Shown piece by piece: positions 16,453 through 24,651 of a stretch of DNA of 46,177 nucleotides; within the stretch, counting starts at the first letter, position 1, and each line of letters opens with the position of its first letter. The DNA is from Acetatifactor sp. (lineage in GTDB: Bacteria; Bacillota; Clostridia; Lachnospirales; Lachnospiraceae). The notes under the pieces are model-generated. The model was given only the letters and a program-made list of their open reading frames with translations. It was not told the DNA's origin and did no database searches. A program made the position numbers and the translations under genes. The stretch is taken from NCBI GenBank assembly GCA_016290775.1, contig JAEEVF010000016.1, positions 1 through 46,177 on the forward strand, given 5' to 3'.

Positions 16453-17925
16453 TTGAAAAAGAGTCATTGTTGGAAAAAACTGGCTTGCCTGCTGGGAATG
16501 GCCGTATTTGTTCTGTCGCAGTCATTGCCGGTCAGCGCAAAGTCCATACCCTATGACAGCTACAATTATGACTATCGCGAATACATACGCTATACGCCCG
16601 CAGCCTATCTGCCCGCGGGAAACGTGGACATTGCAGATTACGTCTTTCAGGGGAGCCCCGTAGGAAAGCTTCTTTCCCCGCAGGACCTTTGTGCGGACGG
16701 CAAGGGCCGGGTTTACGTGGCAGATACGGGAAACAACCGGATCGTCGTGATGGACGAAGCCCTGACCCGCATTGAGGACGTCATTGACGGCTTTATCAAT
16801 CAGGGGAAAGAGGATGGTTTCAATCAGCCCGGCGGAGTATGCATTTCGGAAAAAGGTCAGATTTACGTAGCCGACTCCCAAAACAGGAGAGTCGTCGTAT
16901 TGGAAAAGGACCACACCTTGACGCGTATCATAGCGGATCCGCAGTCTGAGAGTCTGGAGGACGGGTTTGTGTTCACGCCCTTGAGGATTGCCGTGGATTA
17001 TGCGGATCGACTTTACGTCATCGCCCAAAATATGTTTGAAGGCATCATGGTGTTTGAAGAGAATGGAAAGTTTTCCACCTTTTTTGGCACCATCGACGTT
17101 GAGATCTCTCTTTGGGACAAGTTTTGGAAGAGGGTGGCAACGAAGGAAGAGCGCTCCAAGCAAAAGCTTTACATTCCCACGGAGTTCACCGGACTCGACA
17201 CGGATCCCAAGGGATTTGTATATGCCACAAACCTTGACGCCAACGGAATTCAGGGCGTGCGACGCCTCAACCCTTCCGGCGTGGACGTGATTAAAAAGGG
17301 CCAAAACCTGAACCTTGGCGGAGACCTTCAGACGGCTGGAACGACGGAATATGCAGGGCCATCCCAATTTACAGACGTAACCTATCGTGAAAATGGCATT
17401 TATTCCTGCCTCGACCGAAAGAGGGGAAGGATATTTACCTACGATCATGAGGGAAATCTTCTTTATGTTTTCGGCGGCCTTGGGACCCAGGACGGGACAT
17501 TCCGTCTGCCCACTGCCATCGAGGAAGTGAACGGGAAAATCCTGGTGCTGGACGGGACTCTTTGTGAGATCCTCACCTTTGAGGTGACGGAGTACGGAAG
17601 GCTGATCAATGAGGCTACGGCCCTTCGTTACGACGGAGACGAGGCTTCGGCGGTAGGGATCTGGGAGAGAGTGCTGGAGCTGGATGAAAACAACGAATTG
17701 GCCCACGTGGGAATTGGGAAAGCCTATCTGACCGCAGGGGACTATAAGCAAGCCATGAAGCATCTCAAGATAGGCATGGCGAGGGAATATTACTCCGTAG
17801 CCTACAGACGTTATCGGAATGAGATGCTAAGAAAGGGCGCAAGCGCCTTCCTGAGCTGCATGGTGATCCTTGTGATCGCGCTTCTTGTGGCTCGCAGGTT
17901 CCGGAAAAAGAAAAGGAGGAGATGA
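16453..17925 (+). CDS. NHL beta-propeller / TPR membrane-anchored protein
   Basis: 490 residues, TTG start with AAGGAGG exactly 8 bases upstream. Signal peptide 1-30 (LPVSAKS), then NHL-type repeats: LSPQDLCADGKGRVYVADTG with NNRIVVMD, NQPGGVCISEKGQIYVADSQ with NRRVVVLE, and RLPTAIEEVNGKILVLD near residue 360. Residues ~390-450 form TPR-like helices (NEATALRYDGDEASAVGIWE; LAHVGIGKAYLTAGDYKQAM), followed by a C-terminal membrane helix (~463-482) and a basic tail. It is therefore a surface propeller anchored at its C-terminus. NHL domains are usually protein-interaction platforms. Its place between the permeases and other membrane proteins suggests a structural part of the mannan uptake complex (inference). 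Confidence 0.85.
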   Translation: MKKSHCWKKLACLLGMAVFVLSQSLPVSAKSIPYDSYNYDYREYIRYTPAAYLPAGNVDIADYVFQGSPVGKLLSPQDLCADGKGRVYVADTGNNRIVVMDEALTRIEDVIDGFINQGKEDGFNQPGGVCISEKGQIYVADSQNRRVVVLEKDHTLTRIIADPQSESLEDGFVFTPLRIAVDYADRLYVIAQNMFEGIMVFEENGKFSTFFGTIDVEISLWDKFWKRVATKEERSKQKLYIPTEFTGLDTDPKGFVYATNLDANGIQGVRRLNPSGVDVIKKGQNLNLGGDLQTAGTTEYAGPSQFTDVTYRENGIYSCLDRKRGRIFTYDHEGNLLYVFGGLGTQDGTFRLPTAIEEVNGKILVLDGTLCEILTFEVTEYGRLINEATALRYDGDEASAVGIWERVLELDENNELAHVGIGKAYLTAGDYKQAMKHLKIGMAREYYSVAYRRYRNEMLRKGASAFLSCMVILVIALLVARRFRKKKRRR

Positions 17926-17928
17926 CGG

Positions 17929-18561
17929 ATGCGTAAGTTATTCAAAAAAGATGACTGGTTCTATCTGTTATACACGTTGACGCATCCCATGGATGGTTAT
18001 TACTGGATCCGACACGCTGAGAAGGGGAACGTGCCCATTGCAATTTTGTCCGTGATCCTGTTTTCCTTTTGCTTTACGGCGAATCGCCTTCTTGCAAGCT
18101 TTGTCGTCAATGATCTTGATCCCCGAGGGATCGACAGCCTGTATGAGCTTCTTGGAGTGCTTGCGTTTTATCTGCTCCTTTGTGTGAGCAACTGGTCCGT
18201 CACCTGTCTGATGAACGGGGAGGGGCGTCTTAAGGACATTGCGGTTGCCATTGGCTACGGCACGGTGCCCATCAGCCTTTCCCTGCTGATTGCGACGATC
18301 TATAGCCAGTTTGTTGCGGATGACGAACAAGCCTTCTATGGCATTCTCCTTGGCCTTGGTGTCGCATATGGCGCCATCATGATGCTGATCGGCATTATGC
18401 AGATCCATAACTACACCTTGGGAAAAACATTGCTTACGCTTTTTTTGACGGTCATCGCCTTGTTTATCATTATCTTTTTGATCCTACTTTTGTCGAACCG
18501 TCTTGCACTGGTGTTCAATTTCTTCAGAAGCCTGTACATAGAGATCATTTTTAGAACCTAA
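17929..18561 (+). CDS. Yip1-like polytopic membrane protein
   Basis: 210 residues with about five membrane helices (ILSVILFSFCFTANRLLASF, LLGVLAFYLLLCVSNW, ILLGLGVAYGAIMMLIGIMQ, LFLTVIALFIIIFLILLL). The pattern HPMDGYYWIRHAEKGN at the N-terminus and GYGTVPISLSL in the middle match the bacterial Yip1 family. Function unknown; starts 3 bases after the NHL gene stop, so it is tightly coupled to it. Proteins of this type recur beside NHL and DUF5696 proteins in Firmicute sugar loci (from general knowledge). Confidence 0.75.
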   Translation: MRKLFKKDDWFYLLYTLTHPMDGYYWIRHAEKGNVPIAILSVILFSFCFTANRLLASFVVNDLDPRGIDSLYELLGVLAFYLLLCVSNWSVTCLMNGEGRLKDIAVAIGYGTVPISLSLLIATIYSQFVADDEQAFYGILLGLGVAYGAIMMLIGIMQIHNYTLGKTLLTLFLTVIALFIIIFLILLLSNRLALVFNFFRSLYIEIIFRT

Positions 18562-18572
18562 GGAGTCTGATC

Positions 18573-20909
18573 ATGAAAGCGGGAAAGATTATAAGCTTTT
18601 TGCATAAGAAAAAAAGATGGGGTTTGATCGTGCTGGCGGTGCTTGTTTTTATCGCGGCAGCGTGGCTTTGTCATTACCTTGTGCGTTACCAGTTTTATCA
18701 TGCATATCGAGCCTACCTAAACGAAAACGTCTATGAAGAGGGAACACCGTTTCGGGCGCTTGCGGATGCCTCAAAGGACGTGGCAGGCATGGAACTGGCG
18801 GCCGAAAGTAAATGCCTAAAGCTGTATGCCAACGTAAAGACGGGCGAGGTGGCTGTCTATGACAAGAGAAACGGCCAGACGGTTTATTCCAACCCTCCGG
18901 ATGCGGATCAGGACAGCGTGGCAAACAAGGTGAATCTGAATTACTTGAAGTCTCAGCTGATCTTGCAATATTACAATTCCGACGTGGTGTCCGGCACCAT
19001 GGATTCTTACTCCGTCAGCGTTTCCAAGAAGCGGCTAACGGCTGAAAAACTCAAGGACGGGATCCGATTCGTGTACGCCATGGGAGAACCTAGTGAGAAC
19101 GCCATTCATTTTGAGGTTCCCTTGGAGTATCGCCTAAAGGATGACTATCTTGAGGCGACAGTCCCCGCGGGACAGGTAAAGGAATATAACGGAAGCATTT
19201 ACCGAATTCAGCTGCTGCGGTATTTTGGCGCAGCTTCCGCAAAGGAGAGCGGATATACCGTCGTCCCCAACGGCTGCGGATCTTTGATTTACTTCAACAA
19301 CGGAAAGACGCAGGAGAGCGCATATTCTCAATATGTCTATGAACTGGATCCGTTGGTTTCCAACTACACGACCATTGAGAACGTGATTCCCGCCAAATTA
19401 CCCTTGTTTGCGCTTTGCCGCGAGAAGAACAGCGTTCTTGGCACCATTGAATCCGGTGCAAGTCTTTCTCTGATCAGTGCGGACGTGGCAGGCAAGTTTA
19501 ATGATTACAATTACGCATATGCCACCTTTGTGGTAAGAAATGCGGACAATCTCAGGATGTTTGGCGATAACACGCAGGACGTATATGTTCTGGAAAAGGA
19601 ACCCTACAACGTGGATTGCACGGTCAGATATAGCTTCCTGACGGAAGAAAACAAGGGATATGTGGGCGTGGGTACCTATTACAGGAATCGGCTTCTTGGT
19701 GAAGGCGCGCTGAAGGCGACGCCTGATTCGGGAGACATTCCGTTCTACTGCGACGTGATCGCGGGGATCAGGGAAACATCCCATTTCCTTGGCGTACAGT
19801 ACCTGCATTCCTTTGCCATGACAACCTACGATGAGGCAAAAGAGATGTCGAAGGAGCTGACCGAAGCAGGGATCTCCAAGCAAGTGATGAATCTCCAGGG
19901 ATGGTTTAACGGAGGATATTATCACGATGCTGCCGACGTGGTTCATCCGCTTCGGGTTTTGGGAAGCAAAAAGGATTTAAGGCAGCTGAGTGAACTCTTA
20001 CGGGAAAAGGGCGGACGGCTCTATCTGGACGTGCAGTTTCAGAAGGTGAGCTTTGCAGATAACGGATTCCCCTACAACATGGAGGCTTCACGGTATTACT
20101 CCGGCTATGTCGTAAGCTTTGGTGCCGTGGACCCGACGACCCTTCGAAACACGGCGAATCTGGGGTATAAGGAGATCCGATACAACCTGCTTTCACCGAA
20201 ATATCTGCCAAGATACGTGAAAAAATTTGTGAAACAGATCGGGAAGTATGACGTGGACGGGATATCCTTGCGGGATCTGGGAAACGTGCTTGCTTCCGAC
20301 AAGAGAAGAACGAATATCATTGACAGAGAGCAGGCCCTTAGCGTCGTCAAGGGACAGTTTGAAGAGTTGAAGAAAACGGGCAAGAGCCTGATGACAAACG
20401 CAGCCAATGCATATGCCTTTGCATATTCCGACGACGTGATCAACGCGCCGGTTTCGGCGAATCAGTACCGGATCACGGACGCAGACGTTCCGCTCTATGG
20501 AATGATCCTTCACGGCAGCGTTTCCTATGCCGGCGACCTGATGAATTTTGAGGATAAGGACCGCCTTGCGACTGCCCTGCTCGAGTTGATCGAAAGCGGA
20601 GCGTCGCCGCACTTTGTCTTCACCCGCGAGGAATCGAGCGAAATGAAGAACACGGCCATGAATTCCTTCTATTGCACGACCTTTGCCAATTGGAAGGAGG
20701 AAGCGGCTTTTGTCTACGAAAAGGTGAATGAAGTGCTTCGTGAGGTCAACGGTGCCAAGATGCAAAATCATGAGATATTGGACAACGGACTTCGCAGGAT
20801 CACGTATGACAATGGAAATGTCATCCGCGTGAACTATTCCGCGGAGGCGCTTTCAGACGGAGGGATTACGGTGCCGGCCAAGAGTTACCATTTGGAGGGG
20901 ACGAGATGA
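18573..20909 (+). CDS. DUF5696-type membrane-anchored protein
   Basis: 778 residues. An N-terminal membrane helix (~17-38: GLIVLAVLVFIAAAWLCHYL) with a basic cytoplasmic end and no cleavage motif puts the bulk outside. The first ~300 residues are beta-rich (LKLYANVKTGEVAVYDKRNG); the rest looks like an alpha/beta barrel resembling glycosidases (MNLQGWFNGGYYHDAADVVH, GGRLYLDVQFQKVSF, KYDVDGISLRDLGNVLAS, FEDKDRLATALLELIESGAS). This matches the family annotated DUF5696 as far as I can recall. A glycan-active or glycan-binding role is inferred from fold and context; no catalytic pair can be assigned. ATGA overlap with the next permease. Confidence 0.65.
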   Translation: MKAGKIISFLHKKKRWGLIVLAVLVFIAAAWLCHYLVRYQFYHAYRAYLNENVYEEGTPFRALADASKDVAGMELAAESKCLKLYANVKTGEVAVYDKRNGQTVYSNPPDADQDSVANKVNLNYLKSQLILQYYNSDVVSGTMDSYSVSVSKKRLTAEKLKDGIRFVYAMGEPSENAIHFEVPLEYRLKDDYLEATVPAGQVKEYNGSIYRIQLLRYFGAASAKESGYTVVPNGCGSLIYFNNGKTQESAYSQYVYELDPLVSNYTTIENVIPAKLPLFALCREKNSVLGTIESGASLSLISADVAGKFNDYNYAYATFVVRNADNLRMFGDNTQDVYVLEKEPYNVDCTVRYSFLTEENKGYVGVGTYYRNRLLGEGALKATPDSGDIPFYCDVIAGIRETSHFLGVQYLHSFAMTTYDEAKEMSKELTEAGISKQVMNLQGWFNGGYYHDAADVVHPLRVLGSKKDLRQLSELLREKGGRLYLDVQFQKVSFADNGFPYNMEASRYYSGYVVSFGAVDPTTLRNTANLGYKEIRYNLLSPKYLPRYVKKFVKQIGKYDVDGISLRDLGNVLASDKRRTNIIDREQALSVVKGQFEELKKTGKSLMTNAANAYAFAYSDDVINAPVSANQYRITDADVPLYGMILHGSVSYAGDLMNFEDKDRLATALLELIESGASPHFVFTREESSEMKNTAMNSFYCTTFANWKEEAAFVYEKVNEVLREVNGAKMQNHEILDNGLRRITYDNGNVIRVNYSAEALSDGGITVPAKSYHLEGTR

Positions 20910-21829
20910 AAGAGAAAAGAAAACTGACTCTCACCCAGAAGAGAGGACTAAAAGGATATCTGTTCATACTTCCCTGGTTCATAGGGTTTGCAATCTTTTA
21001 CGTACGAAGCCTGATCATGACGGTGGAATTTTCCTTTGCAAAGCTTACGGTTTCGCCTGGAGCAGGTGGCTACAGCTTGGAGGGCAAAGGACTGGAGAAC
21101 TACCTGTATGCCTTTCGGGCCCACGGCTCCTTTAAGCAAACCCTGACCTCCTCCGTCGGAAACATGCTGATCGACGTTCCGCTGATCCTTTTCTTCAGCC
21201 TGTTCATGGCACTTTTGCTAAACCAGAAGTTTAGGGGCAGAGGCATTGTGAGGGCAATCTTTTTCCTGCCGGTCATTTTGAACTCGGATGCGCTGAAGGC
21301 GGCAATTTCCCTCAGCGAAGCCATGATGAACGGAGGTATTGCAACACAAGCCGCTGAGGTGAGCGGGGCTGCCAGTTCCGTTTTGGCATTTGATTTGGAT
21401 TATCTGATCAATATGTTTGTGAATTTCGGGCTTCCCGTAAAGGTTTTGAGCTACGTGACCGCTGCCGTTGGACGGATCAATGACATTATCTCTGCCTCCG
21501 GCGTTCAGATCATCATTTTCATTGCGGCATTGCAGTCCATTCCCTCCTCCATGTATGAGGTGGCGCGGATCGAGGGTGCAACGGCTTACGAGACCTTCTG
21601 GAAGGTCACCCTTCCTCTGGTCATGCCGCACGTGATCACAAACATGGTATATACCATCGTGGATCATTTTTCACGCAGTGACGTGGTGGAGCTGGCCTAT
21701 TCGACCGCATTTACGGAATTCAATTACGGACTCAGCGCCGTGTTCAGCATTATAAGCACGGTGGTCACGCTTTTGATCCTGGCCCTGCTGGTAAGGGCGA
21801 TCCAAAAGAATACATTCTATTACAACTAG
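20906..21829 (+). CDS. sugar ABC transporter permease (MalF type), second set
   Basis: 307 residues, six membrane helices starting with YLFILPWFIGFAIFYV. EAA loop EVARIEGATAYETFWKVTLP (residues ~215-234). A ~40-residue insertion between helices (~135-195) makes the extracellular part larger than in the first permease. Its start overlaps the DUF5696 stop by 4 bases. Confidence 0.92.
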   Translation: MKEKRKLTLTQKRGLKGYLFILPWFIGFAIFYVRSLIMTVEFSFAKLTVSPGAGGYSLEGKGLENYLYAFRAHGSFKQTLTSSVGNMLIDVPLILFFSLFMALLLNQKFRGRGIVRAIFFLPVILNSDALKAAISLSEAMMNGGIATQAAEVSGAASSVLAFDLDYLINMFVNFGLPVKVLSYVTAAVGRINDIISASGVQIIIFIAALQSIPSSMYEVARIEGATAYETFWKVTLPLVMPHVITNMVYTIVDHFSRSDVVELAYSTAFTEFNYGLSAVFSIISTVVTLLILALLVRAIQKNTFYYN

Positions 21830-21845
21830 GAGAGGAGGACGCGTT

Positions 21846-22754
21846 TTGATCAAGGTCAAGAGATTTTTGATAGGACTGATGAGAGCGTTGATCCTGATAG
21901 GAGTGGGATATACCATCCTGTCCCCCATCATTGGCATGATCGTCAGCTCCATTGCCTCTACGGAGGACATTTACAATCCCATGATGTTTCTGCTCCCGAA
22001 GCACCCGACCATGGAAAAATATGCCCTGGTGATCGAGAGAATGGATTACTACAAGACCATTTTGAAGGATCTGATCTACGTTGCGACCCTCACTGCGATC
22101 CAAGTGCTTGTATGTTCCATGGTGGGATATGGTTTCGCCAGATTTCAATTTCCCTTTAAGAAATTGCTGTTTGGCTGCGTCGTCCTGATGATCACCATTC
22201 CCATGCACACCATTATGCTGCCGATCTATGTGACGTTCAAGTCCTTTGATCCCTTTGGGATCGTGACGGCCATCAAGGGATCCCCCGGCATTATGGGAAC
22301 CGTTGTCCCCATGTATCTTATGACGATTTTGGGGTGCGGCGTAAGGTCGGGACTATATATTTACATTTTCAACCAGTTTTTCAGGGGACTTCCCAAGGAG
22401 ATCGAGGAAGCCGCTTTGGTGGACGGCGCTGGCACCTGGTATACCTATTTTCGCATCATGCTGGTAAACGCCAAGCCTGCCGTGATCACGGTTGCAGTGT
22501 TTTCCTTGGTTTGGCAGTTTAACGACACGTTCTATTCCAAGCTGTTCCTTGTCAGCGAGGACGTGGTGATCAGTAAAAAGGTTTCGTCCCTTGCCAGCGT
22601 TTTGGCAAACCAGGACAAGATCCTGAACGTGACCATTCAGCAGCAATACACCAATGCAGGCATTCTGCTGGTGATTCTGCCTGTCCTGGTGCTTTATCTG
22701 ATCCTGCAAAAACGCTTTATTGAAGGCGTGGAGCGCAGCGGCATTGTGGGATAA
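21846..22754 (+). CDS. sugar ABC transporter permease (MalG type), second set
   Basis: 302 residues from TTG 21846, chosen because AGGAGG (21833-21838) lies 7 bases upstream. Six membrane helices; EAA loop EAALVDGAGTWYTYFRIMLV (residues ~197-216), in which the usual Pro at the end of the motif is replaced. Partner of the permease at 20906; the binding protein is most likely the one at 24652. Confidence 0.92.
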   Translation: MIKVKRFLIGLMRALILIGVGYTILSPIIGMIVSSIASTEDIYNPMMFLLPKHPTMEKYALVIERMDYYKTILKDLIYVATLTAIQVLVCSMVGYGFARFQFPFKKLLFGCVVLMITIPMHTIMLPIYVTFKSFDPFGIVTAIKGSPGIMGTVVPMYLMTILGCGVRSGLYIYIFNQFFRGLPKEIEEAALVDGAGTWYTYFRIMLVNAKPAVITVAVFSLVWQFNDTFYSKLFLVSEDVVISKKVSSLASVLANQDKILNVTIQQQYTNAGILLVILPVLVLYLILQKRFIEGVERSGIVG

Positions 22755-22764
22755 ACGAAATGAA

Positions 22765-22781
22765 ATCCTTTCGTAAAGGAT
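22765..22781 (+). other. intergenic hairpin, ATCCTTT-CGT-AAAGGAT
   Basis: A 7-bp stem with 3-base loop between the permease stop and the repeat-lipoprotein gene. No T run follows, so it is more likely a transcript processing or stability element that lets the lipoprotein and binding-protein messages be more abundant than the permease message. This is inference. Confidence 0.5.
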
Positions 22782-22821
22782 TCATATATGCAAATTTCAA
22801 CAAAAAAGGAGGATGAAAAAG

Positions 22822-24633
22822 TTGAAAAAGCACAGACTACTAGCCTGCTTCTTAGCAGGAGTCATGGCAGTGTCCATGGCAGCGTGCGATCAGCAAGGCG
22901 ACGCGAGCGAGTCGCAAAGCGAGGTCGTGGAAAGTCAGGTGGAGGAGACAAAACCCTTTGCGTATGACACCGCGGCAAGCATTACCTTTGAGGATGGGAA
23001 AATGGGGTTTCTCGGCAGTGATTCCTCCATCAACCCGGCAGCAAAGGAAACAGTTTTTGAGAGCGTGAGCAGAGACGGACAAAAGGCCGTAAAGATCACC
23101 TCGGCCGGCGCTGGAAAGCTCTATGCAGGCATTCAGATGGATGCCCTGCTGGGAGACAAGATCGGCGACGTCAAGACCGTTGAGTTTACGCTGGAGTCGG
23201 AGTGTAAGGACAAGGGCAATTTCGTGGCCACCTCCGGAAAGATCTATTCTTATTTGGGAGAAGACAACGAAAGAAGTGAAAAGGCATGGTCCATCTATCT
23301 TGAGAAGGCCAATCCCAAGACTGTGTCCTACGAATTACCCGCTAAGGCAGTAGCGGGAAATACGCTTGTTTTGTCCCTGGAAGTAAACGATGGTAACAGC
23401 TTTTTGGCAGATCGTCAGACAGCACTGTATCTCTATTCCATTTCCTTTAAGGACGCTTCAGGGAAGGTGCTTGCGGCAGATTCTTCCGCAGAGTTTGTGA
23501 TCCCTGAGGTGACGGAAGCTGACAGAAGCAATCTTTTTGCACTTTCTGACGTAGTAGAGTTTGAGGGCTTTGCATGCTCCGGAGACGCTTGGGCGCAAAA
23601 CGGTGCTGAAATGCCTCAAAGCATTGTGGATGCTCTGGTACCCGGAAGCGTGATCGAGGTAGAATATGCCTCCGAAGACGGCGAGATGTGGATCGTCATT
23701 CCTTGGGCAGAGGCAGGCTGGATGCGCGTTGCGCAGAACGATGCTTACCTGAACAATTCCAAGAACGTGGCACAGGTGACCTACGAGCAGATCGAGGCTC
23801 TGTGCGGCGAAGATAAGGCTACCTGGGGCGCAATGCTTCAGTGCGAGAGCTCTTCCAAGTGGGAGGTATATTCCCTGAAGGTCGGCAAAAAGGCAGCGGA
23901 TATCGCCTTCCAGCCCGGCGTGGAATTTGAAGGCTTTGCATGCTCTGGAGATGCTTGGGCACAGAACGGCCTTGAGATGTCTGAGGATATCCTGAATGCT
24001 TTGGTATCTGGAAGTGTCATCAGACTGCAGTATACCTCTGAAGACGGAAACCTTTGGGTTGTGGTTCCTTGGGCTGAGGCAGGCTGGATGCGCGTTGGTC
24101 AGGCAGGCACGGATGATCCGGCAGTTTGCAACGACGGATATTGCTACGTAACCTATGAGCAGATTGAAGCTCTTTGCGGAGAAGACAAATCTACTTGGGG
24201 CGTAATGCTTCAGGCAGAGAGCTCCTCTAAGTGGGAGGTATATTCCGTAAACATTGGAAAGGCAGGAGCGAGCGTTCCCAAGCTCCATGGCCTTAAGGCG
24301 CTGGATGGTTTTGCCTGCAAGGCAGGTGCATGGGCGCAGAACGGCTTTGAGATCGACATGGAAGCACTTCAGCCCGGCGACGTGATCAGGGCGCAGTATA
24401 CTTCTGCTGACGGTACTCTTTGGGCTGTTGTTCCTTGGGCACAGGCAGGCTGGATGCGTGTCGGTCAGGCGGGCACGGACGATGAAGCAGTTTGCGCGGA
24501 CGGATATTGCTACGTAACCTATGAGCAGATCGAGGCTCTGTGCGGAGAAGACAAATCCACGTGGGGAGCAATGCTCCAGTTTGAGAGCTCTTCTGACTGG
24601 GAAGTTTACGGCGTGGAAATTGGAAAGCAATAA
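22822..24633 (+). CDS. lipoprotein with three tandem ~125-residue binding-like repeats
   Basis: 603 residues from TTG 22822. The ATG at 22813 directly abuts AGGAGG (22807-22812), while TTG lies 9 bases after it. Signal peptide with lipobox (SMAAC), acidic linker, then a ~170-residue beta-rich domain (~45-215: SITFEDGKMGFLGSD). Three repeats follow, starting near nucleotides 23551, 23920 and 24297, each with GFAC..(D/G)AWAQNG, a YTS-DG-LW(V/A)V stretch, VVPWA(E/Q)AGWMRVGQAG, VTYEQIEALCGEDKSTWG and SS(K/D)WEVY. Conserved Trp residues and absence of catalytic acids suggest carbohydrate-binding modules. It sits next to the second binding protein, so it may display mannan at the surface. The family is not one I can name. 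Confidence 0.7.
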   Translation: MKKHRLLACFLAGVMAVSMAACDQQGDASESQSEVVESQVEETKPFAYDTAASITFEDGKMGFLGSDSSINPAAKETVFESVSRDGQKAVKITSAGAGKLYAGIQMDALLGDKIGDVKTVEFTLESECKDKGNFVATSGKIYSYLGEDNERSEKAWSIYLEKANPKTVSYELPAKAVAGNTLVLSLEVNDGNSFLADRQTALYLYSISFKDASGKVLAADSSAEFVIPEVTEADRSNLFALSDVVEFEGFACSGDAWAQNGAEMPQSIVDALVPGSVIEVEYASEDGEMWIVIPWAEAGWMRVAQNDAYLNNSKNVAQVTYEQIEALCGEDKATWGAMLQCESSSKWEVYSLKVGKKAADIAFQPGVEFEGFACSGDAWAQNGLEMSEDILNALVSGSVIRLQYTSEDGNLWVVVPWAEAGWMRVGQAGTDDPAVCNDGYCYVTYEQIEALCGEDKSTWGVMLQAESSSKWEVYSVNIGKAGASVPKLHGLKALDGFACKAGAWAQNGFEIDMEALQPGDVIRAQYTSADGTLWAVVPWAQAGWMRVGQAGTDDEAVCADGYCYVTYEQIEALCGEDKSTWGAMLQFESSSDWEVYGVEIGKQ

Positions 24634-24651
24634 ATTTTGGAGGAAAAAAGG

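Noticed and set aside
16522..17763. 413-residue minus-strand open frame opposite the NHL gene, and similar ones at 23458-24630, 24748-25944 and 37607-38791
   Set aside because: All mirror well-supported plus-strand genes; the translated sequences have no recognisable domains and the frames come from codon bias of the real gene.
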